64,000 bases of DNA from Hydnum rufescens UP504 (Eukaryota > Basidiomycota > Agaricomycetes > Cantharellales > Hydnaceae). The stretch is from assembly GCA_014904985.1 (NCBI GenBank), contig MU129030.1, forward strand, positions 1 to 64,000, read 5' to 3'. The first letter of the stretch is position 1, and every line of letters begins with the position of its first letter. Below are positions 11,689-24,162 of the stretch, one piece after another. The position numbers were made by a program, and so were the translations under genes. The notes below the pieces were generated by a model that worked only from the letters and a program-made list of their open reading frames with translations, was not told the DNA's origin and did not search any database.

Positions 11689-13030
11689 GTGGTTCCAACC
11701 ATGGATGCATCTTTCGTCTGGTCCTTCTACTTCTCCCTCGACTTCCAGACTCTTCAGAATACAGCGAGCTCCATCCTGCATTCGTTATGGGTACATGTTA
11801 CAATGAATCAAAACTCCATTATTCCCGTTTCACACATAGGCCTCATGGTCCTTTGCTTTTGTTTTATCAACGCCTTGCGACACGCGAGGGGCCCAAGCAA
11901 ACGAATGCAATCGCAAAGTCTAAAGACACGTTCAACAGCCCTCGATAGTCTTCTTCAAATCTTCACTCCGAGTTGCTCGCGATGGCCAGCTTATTATGCA
12001 CAAGCCGCGTCAAAGGCTCATGCTTCTAGTGGTAACACTATCCACCTTCGGCTGGACTGCATTCTTCGTCACTTGAGTGCTGGTACTATTGAACCCAGGG
12101 ATCCAGAAGTCTGGTGGCTTATGCGAAGCCCCTTGGTCGTCTCTGACACTTGAATCCCTCAGACAATAATGACCGAGCTCCTGAAAGGACGCATTACGAA
12201 GCTTGGTTGGACGGTCGTTATATCGGCCCATTGCCCACTTGATGATAATAAATTCTCTCGCGCATCTCTTGGAGTGGTGCGTCGATTTCCAAATGCCAAG
12301 GCTGATAATTATGCAAATCTATTTCCAGCTTTCAGATATTCTCCGGATTCGGGATTGGGAGAGTAGCGGTAATTCCTTCGGGAAGATGGAACGGCCTTTC
12401 CACTCTACGCCCGTATCGGCACCCCAAGTCGCTCTCGACGACTCACATTCTGGACTCCCCTTCTCTACCAACTCCCCAAATCCTTTGCCTCAAGACCGGC
12501 TTCGCGAGTCCCGAGTCACTTTAGATTTCATTCCAATGCACTTACTGAATACAGTTATTCGTGAATTCCAATCCGAGCTCAATCCTCAGATCATATGCAC
12601 CATTGAATTCAGTACCCAGCCCACCGTCGACCGGTCTTGCATTTCCTCTGGAGGTCTCACTCAACCGCATCTCTTTTCATTACTTCTGGTTCTGTTCTCC
12701 TTCCTTCGCACCGATGCAACATGCGGATCCGCCCACCAATCCTCCTTTAGAAGGCATAGCACTGCCCCTTTATACACCACACTTGCATCTATCATCAACT
12801 TACTCACATCGGGGCCCCATGCATTGGAAGTGATGCATGTGCACGACATATCGCGCGAGTACGTTAGTGGCTTGATTTCTCATGGATCACTTGGTGCCGA
12901 TACAGTTCCCACGAAGGATGGACTCACGCGATGGCACGCTGCTTTATTCGATACCGTGGATAATGTCCGTGGGCTTGGAGTGTTGGGGCGTTATGCTGTC
13001 GCCGTCTGCAAGAGGGTAGTACAGCCATAA
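11689..13030 (+). CDS. Unrecognised multi-exon locus, possibly coding
   Basis: No family recognised. Several intron-like signals suggest a spliced plus-strand gene: a GTACATGTTACAATG...CACATAG stretch near 11787-11838, a GTAACACTATC...CCCAG stretch near 12035-12100, and changes of the best-looking frame around them. The last open block (12203-13030, 275 codons) ends in DNVRGLGVLGRYAVAVCKRV followed by a stop. It contains ISREYVSGLISHGS and LTRWHAALFDTVDNV, which look like helical coding sequence rather than noise. Upstream, 11500-11600 has a TATAAAC word and a CACGTG box that could serve a promoter shared with the divergent SNG1-type gene. The exon structure and start are not resolved. Confidence 0.35.
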
Positions 13031-13149
13031 TCCGACTCGGGGATGGAAACTTTGCACTACGCAGGTGAAGATGCGGACTTCGCAAACTTGTACATATCAA
13101 ACAGCGATGTATTACCACCGAATGTGCTGGGACCTCATCAATCAATGAA

Positions 13150-14732
13150 TTAGGGTTGCAGTATGTTCCGTATCCCTTCCTTCTGCGATGGAGTCAATCG
13201 CTCTGGGAAGTCGATTTGCCACCTAAGCGAAAGTGACCGGGGAATCACTCCACAGCACTGCACGCGATGGCCACTCAACCTTACCTTATGATCAAGTCTC
13301 CTTTCCCTTTCAATATTCCGTCTTTTCGAACTAACCACCCAGCTCCAGGTACCTTGGTCTCGGAACCGGGCTTGACGATGGGTGCCGGGAGGTTGACCGA
13401 TATCGTCCGACCATCAATCAGTTTTATGGATTGCAGACTCCCGGCTCTTGTCAATGCCTCCACCAGCGGGAGGCGAAATGCCATGACGAGATTATCACCC
13501 TCCCGCGTGAATACGGAATGAGGTTTCTCTTCGACAACGAATACGATGTCTTGAGGATCATGACCATCGTCTCGTTCATTCCCGGCGCCCCCAAAGCGTA
13601 TTTTCGTACCCTCCTTATACCCAGGCTTGATCTACGACCATAGAAATATCAGCATCTATCACTCGGAAGCACAAAGACATGAAAGCGGACCTCAATATCC
13701 TGTATCTTATCCTGCGTCGATCCATCCAACATACGCTTGGAAATTTTGAGTCTTTTAGTCGTCCCTTTGTACAGATCTTCCAGAGTAACTGGGAGGGGCC
13801 GGATGATATCCGGAGGTTTTGGAGAATCGGTGCTGGAGGGTGCATTGGTGGATCGGTGGCGGGAATCAAATGAACTTGATCGTGCTGGTCGTGGGCGAGC
13901 TCCTCTGGTACCAAAGGTAGTGTTACTGAACGACGATCCAAAGGTCGAACCGGGAGCATCATCAATATCCATGAAATCCATTCCACTAAAAGGATTTCCG
14001 CTGGCGCCAAAGGGATGTGGGCCTGCACCCATTCCTGCACCCATTCCTCCGAAGGACCTGAAGAACTCGCTGAATATATCATTTGGGTCCTGCGATATGG
14101 GATAAGACAATATAACGTAACCCAACGGATAGACTCACTGAAGGTCGAAAACCGCCGCGCATACCCGAAGGCCCACTAGACGAGAAAGTGTATGATGTTC
14201 CAGAGGGAAACCCGCCGGAGAATCCGCTGCTGGAAAATCCACTACCTCCAGCTCCAGTTCCGAATCCAGGGGGAGGAGGACCGCCACCATTCTTTAACCC
14301 TATAATTAGATATCTTCATCGGCGTGGATCGATTTATGCATAGTTCTTTAAGGCATACCTTCCTCGCCAAGCTGATCATATATAGCTCGCTTGTTGGGGT
14401 CTGTATTGATCATCAGATAGCCATAAATCATCACTCTGGTGGTCTTGCACACCTGAAAGGGCTTCGTAAGCCTCCCCAATCTGCATAAAACTAGTGTTGA
14501 GACCATAGTATTGGACCCCTTGTAACGGCAACTGGCCTCTTTAAATCTCTCTCCTGCCTTCGCATTTCCGGAATTGCGATCGGGATGCCATTTCAGTGCC
14601 TGTTTCTTGTACGCTACAGAAGGGTATGTAAACGCTCAGTGAATCCCGGCTCACGATGGCCTTACCTTTCTTGATCTCGTCGTCGGATGCACTCTTCGGG
14701 ATTTCAAGTATCTTGTAGTAATCCTTACCCAT
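13150..14732 (-). CDS. SIS1: Type II DnaJ/Hsp40 co-chaperone, SIS1/DNAJB1-like
   Basis: The N-terminal J domain begins MGKDYYKILEIPKSASDDEIKK, crosses an intron (about 14669-14613) and continues YKKQALKWHPDRN. The HPD triad is encoded at 14587-14579. A Gly/Phe/Ser-rich linker follows (14390-14000, GFGTG, GGFPSG, GAGPHPFG). Two C-terminal substrate-binding beta domains come next: IIRPLPVTLEDLYKGTTKRL..., PGYKEGTKIRFGGAGNE and DIVFVVEEKPH. The end is QIDFPERLTPSQKEGIRNIL, stop at 13150. There is no cysteine-rich zinc domain, so it is type II. The family stimulates Hsp70 ATPase and delivers clients in the cytosol or nucleus. There are at least five small introns. It starts 234 bp from the divergent VTC1-like reading frame. 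Confidence 0.93.
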
Positions 14733-14965
14733 TATGAGCGGGAAACCGTCCAATCGCAGGTTCGATCAGCCCTTTATACTGAGTACTGCAATTCAGGAAT
14801 GACGACGAAGGCTCTGGAACCAAATATCGGCGGCTGCCGCTCAGACCTTCTAGCCATTGATGTCTGGGATTCGTGAGCGAGAGTCTTCGGTTGACGGTGT
14901 GAGCCCTTATTGCTTGCTGGCATTGGCACTTATTTTATATCCCGAGACAGATTATTCGGCGCTCT

Positions 14966-15747
14966 ATGCACGCCGTGTCCGATTTGTTCTCTCCATTTTC
15001 ATCATCTGCATTGGCTTCCCTGCCTCAAAATCCCCGTGGCATACGCGATCGATCCACCCGCACTGACAACATACCCGATCCAGAACCTAATGCCCATAGT
15101 GCAGGACACCACCGAGACTACCAATCAATCAGCGGCACGCTGCCAACTGGAGTCAGAATTCCGAAAAAGATTGCAACGCCCATCATGGTAGAAGCGAAGG
15201 TATGGTTCGCCAATGAGAGGAGTCAGCTTTTGTTTTTTTTTTTTGAAGCTTCTGGAGTCATTTTGAAATTCCTGGACCTAGCTTGGATATCTTACCTCAA
15301 CCTTTCGATCCTGCTTGGTGGTCTTGCACTCGCCCTGTTTAATGCTTCTCGTGACGAGATTGCCAGGATGTTCGCTGTCGTCTATGCAACCATCGGTGTC
15401 GGTGTTTTAGGGCAAGTTCTCTGTTCCATGTTCTCGGTCTTCACGAACATTTCGAGTCGTTTTAGGTATGGTTATATTATTTACCAGAGACGAGTGTCCA
15501 TGATACGCAAACGCGACCCCGGAAATTTCGGTGAGCCTTTTTCGGTCGTAATGAAGGGAAGGTTGTTAATACAATTCTTGGATATACGCAGATGAAGTTG
15601 TGGGCCCGGTCATCATCTCTGCCTTGCTGTTCTTTGCTGTACTCTCTAATTTTCTCCTCCGAGGTGATTTGGTCTCGTTCTTCTTCCCCTACAGATCGCA
15701 GCGCTGATAATCTTCTAGTCCGAGAACTGTTTGTCAATCGTCCTTAG
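14966..15747 (+). CDS. VTC1: VTC1-like (DUF202) subunit of the vacuolar transporter chaperone
   Basis: The core reads IPKKIATPIMVEAKVWFANE(R), then ISYLNLSILLGGLALALFNAS, then IARMFAVVYATIGVGVL, YGYIIYQRRVSMIRKRDPGNF and VVGPVIISALLFFAVLSNFLLR, ending VRELFVNRP. That is three membrane helices with the FANERT motif of DUF202/VTC proteins. The VTC complex makes and translocates polyphosphate at the vacuole membrane. Four introns are readable: 15222-15281, 15412-15465 (GC donor, GCAAGT), 15531-15591 and 15664-15718; stop at 15745-15747. The N-terminal about 70 residues from the ATG at 14966 are low in similarity, so the start may lie elsewhere. It lacks SPX and catalytic polymerase domains. Confidence 0.85.
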
Positions 15748-16196
15748 AGGGATTGGTGATATCCTCTGACCCATCAACTTGTTTTAGACAACGAGGATGA
15801 TCACGATTACTGCCATCCACGCTCTTGTCTGGCCCATTTGAGTGCTTCTACAATAAATTATACCCCTCCAATTGCCTTTTGTTTCCGACGTGCCGGTGAC
15901 TACACTGACCTTGATGTAGGCTGCGGTATCCCTTGCGTTTATCCCGGTTATGCGAGCTCCCCGACCTTATATCGTTACGGGGCATCTCCCTCTGAAGTGT
16001 TGTGTTCAACCCCAGCCATCTCTACTCAAATCAATAGTGATTATTGTATTTGGTATTCGATCTACGCGAACCAGAAACCCCTTGCGATGTTACTACAGTA
16101 CACAGAACAACATAATCAGACGGACGGGAGCGAACAAAAAAAACCAATGAAGACAAGGAGCAACAGAAGTATGCATAGATCGGGGGTACACTGAAA
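15748..16196. other. Convergent 3' regions
   Basis: The stretch between the VTC1-like stop and the stop of the minus-strand proline-rich gene. Only short open frames are present. It presumably holds both 3' UTRs. Confidence 0.5.
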
Positions 16197-19100
16197 CTAG
16201 AATGCAGAGCGCACCACGCGGCCACCTGCGCCGCCGCCTTTCATGAAGGTTCCGGCATTAGGAGAATGTTGTCCAATGCCTATATACTCTTCATTTTCCA
16301 ATAGATCTCCCCACTTTACAGCTGTTTCCAAACTCGCTCCAACGCGTCGCATCTCTTCGTCTAGAGTGAATCCGGGTTGTGCCTGAACACGGATTTCGTC
16401 GATACTTCTTCGGTGGGAGACTTCAGATTCTGGATCAGCTGCGTCTCCAGGTGCATTACCATCCCGAGGATGGGGTAATCCAGAGAGAGGATTAAGAGGA
16501 TTGCCACCATCCGCGTTGGAATCCTCATATTTAGCTTGAAGAGGAACCTGGGATATCTCACTTTTGCGCGCGAGGGGACTAGAAGTCTTCTTTCGGCGAA
16601 CTCCACTGCGAGGCTGTGGCTTGCGTGGGGTGGATGGTAGCGGAGAAGACGCCATCCTTGCCTGAGTGTCGAACAACGATGACGTCTCGGGGGGGCGATG
16701 ATTAGGTCTTGAACGAGATGGAGCGTCCTGTCCTGAACGCACCGGAGGTCCTGTTTGAGAGAGCTTTGGAATTTGACTCGTAGAGGCGGTCGCAGGAGCC
16801 AACGTATTTGTACTCTTGGGAAGGGCTTGAGTAATTGCGGGTGCCACAGGGTTGTTCTGGGGACTTGGATGATTTCGAGATCCCTGGGTGCGTGCAGATG
16901 TGCCGTCACCACCAAGCTTGTTCATCCTCCTAAAGTCAAGGGTGGGAATGCCACTGAAACGATTAAATGATCTGTGCATGTCTGTCCTATCCAATTCCTG
17001 TAGAGAAATCATTTCGGAGAAAGCATCCTGTGAACCCAGTTCTACGGCCGTCATGTGGCACTCGTCCCGAGAAATGGGAGAAGGGAGGGGGGGTTCGCTG
17101 TGGTCCGCAGTGCTAGCACTGGAGTCTCCAACATCCGAGATGAGCGAGGGCGTCGCGGTGATAGAAGATTCCAAGGATCGACTGCTTCGCGTATCGGCAT
17201 AGGGATCTGGTCGCGATGGCGGTAGTGGCTGTAACTGTGACTGAGGGTGTCTTATCGCTTCACCGGAAGACATGGAAACAGATGGCCAAACATATAGACG
17301 CTTGGCGGACGGTTCTACGGTCCGGAAGAATTGGAATTAGCCAAGAACCATGAAGGATAAGGTGAGGGGACGAATAAGATGGAAACCTTGCAAGAAATTA
17401 TTGACGAACCTCCTCGAAGTGTCTCTCCCTCCCTGTCTTCGGGTTGCTTCCTCTTCAATCGCCCATTTCGGGTATGTGAGAACATACCCATGTTCTCAAC
17501 GTCCGTTGCCTCGCCAGTGTCGTCCATCGTTAGATCAACGATATCCTTTTTAGAATGGCCTCTCATACGAAGAGTTGCGGGTCTTTCCAGGGTTCCAGGG
17601 GCTTCACTTCGCAGAGATCCCGTTCCAGAATCTCGCGGTGGGAAGGACGGATTACTCCCAGACTCAGAAACTAGACCTGATGCGTGGCGACTACTGGAGA
17701 TGATGGTAGGCCTCGATGTCCTAGTCCCTGGTTTAGATGAGATCCCATCAATTTCATTGGAATGAACCTTGCGTAATCGTGAGCGCAAGAAATCTGCTGG
17801 AGGTGGCACAGGTCCTTGTGGTCTTGTCCCCCCCGAAGATACCACAGACGGTCCCAATGAGAAAGACGATGAGAAGGAGGACTCGCCGGAACCGGAACCT
17901 GATCCTGAGTGTGAGGTGGAGGATGAAGACCCCATCGAGGGAAACGATTCATCCGGATCCGGGGCTCCGCTTCGATCCCTGATACCATTGGGATTGATTC
18001 TGGCAACCTTTCGAAGTCGTGCGCTTTTGAGTTCACTGAGGAAGGCATCCATTTGATCTGCAGGTATGATTGAATGGAGAGTGGCCGATGCTTTCTTCTG
18101 AAGAGTGATACTACGCGGTTGTGAGAGATCCGAAACCACTGGCACATGTTGGTGCTGCAACGCATTCATGTAAGAGCGAGGGGGATGGATGAAAGAACGC
18201 GTCTAAGTCACACCTTTAGCCCAGCACGTATCGAAGATAGGAGTGCGTCAGCGGCGCCCGAGTTAGGTATTCTCGATCCCCCTAGCGGTGGCGGTGGCGG
18301 TGGTGGTGGTGGGGACGGAGGTGAGGGGTGCGCGTGACCCGCGCTATTGGGGGAGTTACGCGCCTCGTCCACCCTAGGCCTTCTGGCAAGCTCGGTCCGC
18401 AAACGGAGAACTTCCTCCTCGAGAGAGAGAATCCGCCTTCGGGCTAATTCGGCCTCTGCGGTTGAAGTTGCCGCTGAGGTTGATGCCGATTCCACGAGAA
18501 CGTTGACGTCTGTGACTGGCTGTATCGGGTGTGATGCAGAGTGGTCATAGACGACATGCAGCGGTTCTGAGTAGTCCTGAGTTGAGCGTGGGTGTGAGTG
18601 TCGAGAGGTCGAAATAAGGCCATATTTTTGCGAGTGTTCATCTGACACGGATGAAAACAGGGAGAATTCTGTGTGTAGTTTAGGTGCAGCTATCGCTTGT
18701 GATGTTGGCCGAGAGCGAGAGGGGGAATTAGGAAGGTGGGGGGGTGAGGAAGGCCGAGACGGGGAACTCTCCGCATTAACTTGTTTCTCCTTGCCCTTGT
18801 GACTTCTGCGCGAGGGGGGATTGCTGCTGACGCCGTCGCGTGTGGAGGGAGAAGTCACAGGAGAGCGAGTAGTCTGGTTGTGAAGATCTGTGGGGGAAAG
18901 GCGCGAAACAGAAAGCATGACCTTTGTTCTCGAGGCAGTCGTCCCCACCTCATGCCGGGATATCACGGGAGGTGGCACAGGAGGAGGGCGAATACAAGAA
19001 GGGCCAGGATCCGAGTCTAAAACTTGTTCATCTTCTTGTTTGATGCGTTGTGGGGTGGGATTTCTAGTACGGACGGAGAGCGTGTGCGGGGCTTTGGGGC

Positions 19101-19504
19101 GGTGTTTTGGATGTACGGTGGGATCCACTATGATGCGAGAAATGGACCAGAGGTGCTGAATACGCGAATCCAAGAGGCGGGAGAGTTGGAGAACGAGGGA
19201 AGAGGGCACCTGGCATAGACCGTCCGGATCTGGGAGTCTGGTGGGCCACAGTGTTACCAACGAGGGATGTCGGTTTAGTTTTTAATTTCGAGTTTCCTTG
19301 GCGGGATTTCGGAGGGGCCTTTCGGGAGGTCTGATTGGAAAGAGACGGATGAGATTCAGATAGGCGCGTAGAAGGGCCGCCCTTTGCAGAGGCAACGAAA
19401 GCATCTATTTCGCGAGACACAGCGTCAAGGAAGGAGGTAAGTAAACCGTTGTCGGGCATTTCCGGACACCCTGAGAGATGTTCAAGAACGCCTAGCAGCG
19501 ACAA
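16197..19504 (-). CDS. Large Ser/Pro-rich protein with poly-Pro tract and WH2-like motifs
   Basis: Four exon blocks join in one direction: MSLLGVLEHLSGCPEMPDNG... (19504-19262), a long Ser/Pro-rich block with a predicted coiled coil LEEEVLRLRTELARR near 18430-18390, a poly-Pro run (18320-18285) followed at once by ALLSSIRAGLK, then the block from 18169 with FLSELKSARLRKV and FLRSRLRKV, and a C-terminal block 17322-16197 ending GGRVVRSAF. Introns lie near 19261-19213, 18205-18170 and 17404-17322. Poly-Pro next to LLxxIRxGxxL is the layout of WASP/WIP/verprolin-type proteins that bind profilin and actin, so an actin-linked role is proposed, but no full domain is recognised. It is divergent from the MARVEL-type gene with about 195 bp between starts. 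Confidence 0.65.
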
Positions 19505-19699
19505 GAAACCAAGAAAAAGACAAGGAAAATCAGGCGCGTCGCCTCAGCAAGCTCAGAAATAATTCAATAATTGTTCGGAGCCAAACAAGCCACGCAATGG
19601 GCACGTGACTCAGGCTGCGCACGTCTCAACTACCTTGCCGCAATCTCAAGCGCCCCCTCTCTACGGGTCGCCAAGGGTCTGCCCATATAACCCATCTTC

Positions 19700-21808
19700 A
19701 TGTCCGTCCTAGATCGCCTTAAGGTTTGTTCTGGTACTTGTTCTTTGGTCTTTGTATATCTTATTCCCTCGTCTCCAACAACCGCCCCCGCAGGATGCTG
19801 CTCGCAGAATAGTGCCAGAGAACCACGGGCCAGGCCTTCTTTCCGCTTCGTCAATAAATGGCCACGTTCGGATTGTCCCGTTTGAGGGCGAGGTAGGTAT
19901 TCCCAACGACTCCGACAGCTTACTGTCACCATGTGCCGACATGCTGTATTCTCTCTAGACGCCATCTCACCCGCTGCGATGGTTTTTCACGCCTCTCAAA
20001 TATTCTTTACTTTTCTTGCAATGTGTTGCTTTGCCGCTGTGGCTTCATTTCAAGCAAAGTGGCACATCGGCCCCTCCGACTATCGGGTTTTGCTATTTCA
20101 TTGCCGTCACAAACATCATCCTCTCTACTTTTTTGCTCGCCGTACCTATAGTCTATGACAAATTCAATAAAGCCGTCAGCTTGCAAGAGCACTCAAGGAA
20201 CTACGAGTCCTCCTAATCCTTACATGCACTGGAGTCGCTGAATTACTCCTCATCAGGTGGGTGTAACACATTTTTCCAGTCTCCCCCTCTTAACACTAGC
20301 CATTCTCTCCCTGTAGCTTTATAGCTAGTATATCAGGCACGTCAACCCGCACCCTTGGTCTCGGTTAGCATTGAACTTAATAATCATGGATACTTCCCTT
20401 TGTTTCCAGCCTGGACACAGGCTGGATGTAAGGATGCCTCCAAGGATCCTCATAGTTCTCTTGGCAAGGATTTTAGGAGTCAACTCCCAGGGTGGTGTCG
20501 TACCAAGAAAGCTGGAACTGTATTTTCTGGTTTGGATTCGGTGAGCGACCAATTCTCTTTGTTTCTCACATGCTTCTTTCTACTTTCTCCCTGCATCATC
20601 TTCTGGCGAGGTTAAAAGATGATAGGCGTACTCCACCCGTGTTGAATGCGTTGCTAAACCTCATAATCTCCCTCTAATTTATGTGTCTCCTTCTCTGCCG
20701 TCCCCTCTTCCCACCCCATCTTGGTTTGCCTTGTTTCCTTATCCCTCTTGTTGATCACTAGAACGTTCTGCTTTCTGGCGTCATTCATTCATTCGATTTG
20801 TGGTGCAACATGATGTGTACCTACCATCCAGAGCGTCCTGTGCTCGGTAGGCATCCCCTATCGACTGGATGGTATTGGCCGTCCGGATCCGCCGCCTTTC
20901 AACCTCTTTTTGTCTATATGGCATCCTAGACCAACCCCTTATGGTGATCTTCTAGTTTTACTTCTTAAGCACTAATTGGGATCCAGATCCTCGCTTTCTC
21001 CCCCCTTCCAACCATTTTCCCTTTATTGTGTTTGATTCTTCACCCCATCTCCATCTGTTACATTGCGACTTACGCCGCCCCTGCACCCTAGCATTCTGGG
21101 CATGTTCCTTAGGTCTCATCCTCCTCGATTTACGGTCTGGGAAAATCTCGCGTCGGTCACACGATCCACCGTTCTCACGTCCTTCTGACGATCCCCGTGA
21201 CGATGATGCTGAGTCTATCCTCTCGAGACCTGTGAACCGAGGCGGGGGTGATCGAGATGGTGACGGCGACGGAGTATCGCAAAGTCCATTTGCCGATTCA
21301 AACCGGTATCGTAACCCCAGTTCGCCCTCCACAGCAGTGCGGACATCTCGATCGAGTATGGACCCCTACGGCGCGTTTTCCGATCCCGCTCCATCAGGTT
21401 ATCCTCCCTCGGCAACAGCTCCTGGAGCCCGAGCATCATCTCTGTCCCCGACGCGCGGAGGGGAAACATCACGTCCAACCGCCCCATTACCAAAATCCTA
21501 CCCGAATAATTCATATGTCCCTCCAGAACCAAGGGTCCCACCACGTCCCGCAAGATTGGACTCCACAACTCCCTCCACACCTCCCTCCTATACTCCTTCA
21601 CATGCCACCGAGCCCAAAACATACCCCCCTCCCAGCCCCCAATCCAGGCGGGATGTCGCGCACCATGGCACTCGCGTATGAGGACACGGGGACAACATCC
21701 GACTCCACAGGTTACGATGACCCCTATGACCGGGTCCGCACCACCATTGGGCAATCTGCTCCCGCAGGTAACACGAGAGATGGACTCCCAGGGTATCATT
21801 ATCGGTGA
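19700..21808 (+). CDS. MARVEL-type four-helix membrane protein with long Pro/Ser-rich tail
   Basis: Exon 1 (19700-19723) encodes MSVLDRLK. Exon 2 (19794-19892) encodes DAARRIVPENHGPGLLSASS... Four hydrophobic helices follow: MVFHASQIFFTFLAMCCFAA, FIAVTNIILSTFLLAVPIVY, LLILTCTGVAELLLI, and FWFGF joined across an intron to AFWACSLGLILLDL. A lumenal loop WTQAGCKDASKD...LPGWCRTKKAG carries two Cys. The fourth helix is split by a 551-bp intron (20541-21091, GTGAGC...TAG). A basic stop-transfer RSGKISRR is followed by a Pro/Ser-rich cytoplasmic tail (RPARLDSTTPSTPPSYTP) to about 21808. The coding frame has to shift by one base in at least three short homopolymers (near 20094, 20184 and 20524), so the gene is either broken or mis-assembled. 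The cargo or partner is unknown. Confidence 0.7.
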
Positions 21809-22746
21809 AGATCGCGCATCCCTGGGTACCGGGAGACAGGTCGCTTCGTTCCTAATGGGGTGGACTATGAATTTTATGTGAAATTGAACCAGAATGGCGC
21901 TATGTGGATCCATGTCGACACCCTTGTTCTCAGGAGCTGGCTACATCTAGAAGCATCGGATAATTCTTGTGAATTTGTATGTAACTTATCGCCTCCCATA
22001 CTCTCTTTGTGACTGTTACTTGCCGCTGGGTTTCCTTGGTCCTAGTGAAATCAACGTTGCGATTCCGTTGCTATAAGGCTTGGAATTGTCTGGGTACGTT
22101 TGCAAGTTCGTAGGTGCCACAAATTTATTCAGTTATAAATAGAAAGCATAACTTGTCCAGAGAGAATAGAACAAAAACCACTATTATTGGGGATGCTTAT
22201 AAGAATAGGTACAAGGGTAATGAGGTTCCAGAATCAGTGGAAAAGAGCCAGAATACTTGGGATCATTCGGAATTGCCGGCAGCTTGAGATTTACATCAAA
22301 TTAGTGCTGCCCAAAGCCAATACGGGGCGCACCCAGAGTTTGGTCAAACACTACATATACGCGCTTGAGGAACACCTGCCCATTCGCCATCATGATCAGC
22401 ATACAGTACTCTGATAGATGATAGGAGATTCGCCATCCTGTGCATATCAGTATTTCTCATAGAACTACTACATCTCTTTGACCCCGTGACAATAGAACAC
22501 TTGATAACTCATTATAGCGGTGGACTAACACTGACTGGGAACAAAACAAGACACTCCGTGCTTTGACTTTTAGGAACAAGTGTAAAGAGACAGAGATGAT
22601 ATTTACACCAAGCCAGCCAGAGTAAATGTTGACAAGAGTCAATAAGGCGGAGGGGACAGGAGGGGGGAAAGAAAGTGCTCGAGCATCAGCAACTAGTTGC
22701 CAACGTCCAAACAGGTCTCATTTGAAGAGTATCTAACCCGAGAAGA
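21809..22746. other. Intergenic, no gene recognised
   Basis: Contains the 3' regions of the MARVEL-type gene and of the convergent APH-type gene. One 75-codon open frame (22187-22414) has no recognisable feature. Confidence 0.5.
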
Positions 22747-24162
22747 TTAAATGATAGTGTGCTTTATTGTCAACAGTTTCAATCCTTTGTCATTTGCATA
22801 CTTTTTGAGGGACCCCTTCTGCCAGCCGTCCCAGTCCTGGTCACAACCGAGAGAACTTTGTAACCCGGAAAACATTGTACGGAGTGAATCAGAGAAACCC
22901 GCATCCCCTCCGAGACAAGGTGCCCACCGATGCTCAGCGCGCTCCCGGCGGACGAACTGGGCCAGTTCCCCGTGTCCTTTTGCTTCCAACATGGATGCAA
23001 AGAGCTCTTCTCCTTCACTAAGCCCATTTTTTCCGGCATAATATGACCCTACATCCAAGAGGAACATAGGTGCAGCAAACACTTCAGACTTCGGTGCGGT
23101 TTGTGCCCATTCCCAGTCAACAATGCCTGTGATATTGAAATCGTCGTCGACAAGGATGTGATCCCCTTTGTCATCCATGTGCTTGAGATAATACACTGAG
23201 CCAGAGCCCTGCTCTTGTCGTGTAAACCATGGCACACATTCCAAGAGATAGTAGTGTACCAAGTACGAATCTACGGCGTTGGTATGGTGGACTTCTCCTC
23301 GCGAAACTAGTTCCATTTGACGTTGGACAGTTTCGTACCTGTATTCGCTCGTTGTACTGAACGGCCCGAGTAGCTTGGCGTGTCCTTCTTCATCCGCATC
23401 TGCAAACTGTTCTATCATGAGTGGGCCGATTGATTGATCTTCAGGACGTCGTGGACTGCAATGACAGGAAAAGGATGCATCTCCAACTCAGCGAAAATCT
23501 CCACGAACTGCGCGGGCACGTGCTTCCTGTTATCAACATCAATTATTGACCACCAAGGAAGCGGCTTTCCATCCAACATCTCCATCAAGATGTAACCCAC
23601 GCCAATGGGATTGTCCGGAGACCTGATAGCAAATTCATAGACCTTCGGGACAGGAATCCTCCTATTGGCGAGAAAACGGAGAGTCGCGGCTTCGGTAAGG
23701 ATAATATGGTCCCGTAGCTCCGTTGGAGGGGACGAAGCATTGTGGCGACGAATGCGGCAGAGCCAGGTGATGCCATCTTGGAACGTGATTGGAAGATGAT
23801 AGTTCATGCCTCCCATCAAAGCGGTCGCAGAATCATAATCCAAGAGCGGAATATGGCAAGAAACGCCGTTGCGCAAAGACATCGCACGAGTACGCAGTGC
23901 ATCAACTCTGATCTCGGAGTGTAAAACGTTGATGTCGTTTTCACCAGCTCGTGAACTCGCTACCACATATTCTTCTTCAGCCGACTGTTTTCTTTCAGCC
24001 AGATGTCAACAAAGGAAAACAACAAGAGTGTACCTTCGTGCAAGCGTGAACGTCCGACTTCATACGTGTGGCACAATGGTGACTGTCGCACAAGAAACAT
24101 ACCCCTTCTCCATGTACGCTCGGCTCTCCGCAGTCAGTCGCATCGCACTTGCAAAAAGGCAT
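22747..24162 (-). CDS. Aminoglycoside-phosphotransferase-fold (APH) family protein with N-terminal Cys/His cluster
   Basis: It starts at 24162 with MPFCKCDATDCG and a Cys/His-rich segment (CFLCDSHHC, HAC), probably a small zinc-binding module. An intron follows (about 24032-23993, GTACAC donor). The kinase-like N-lobe has SLRNGVSC, MGGMNYHLPITFQDGITWLC and GVGYILMEMLDGKPLPWW. The catalytic loop is LKHMDDKGDHILVD, with metal-binding IVDWEW downstream. The loop differs from the usual HGDLHPGN, but from memory this variant is common in agaricomycete APH proteins. It ends at 22747. The reading frame changes by one base near 23440-23415. The substrate is unknown and nothing here supports antibiotic resistance. 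Confidence 0.8.

Noticed and set aside
22187..22414. 75-codon plus-strand ORF
   Set aside because: No recognisable motif and no intron or context support.
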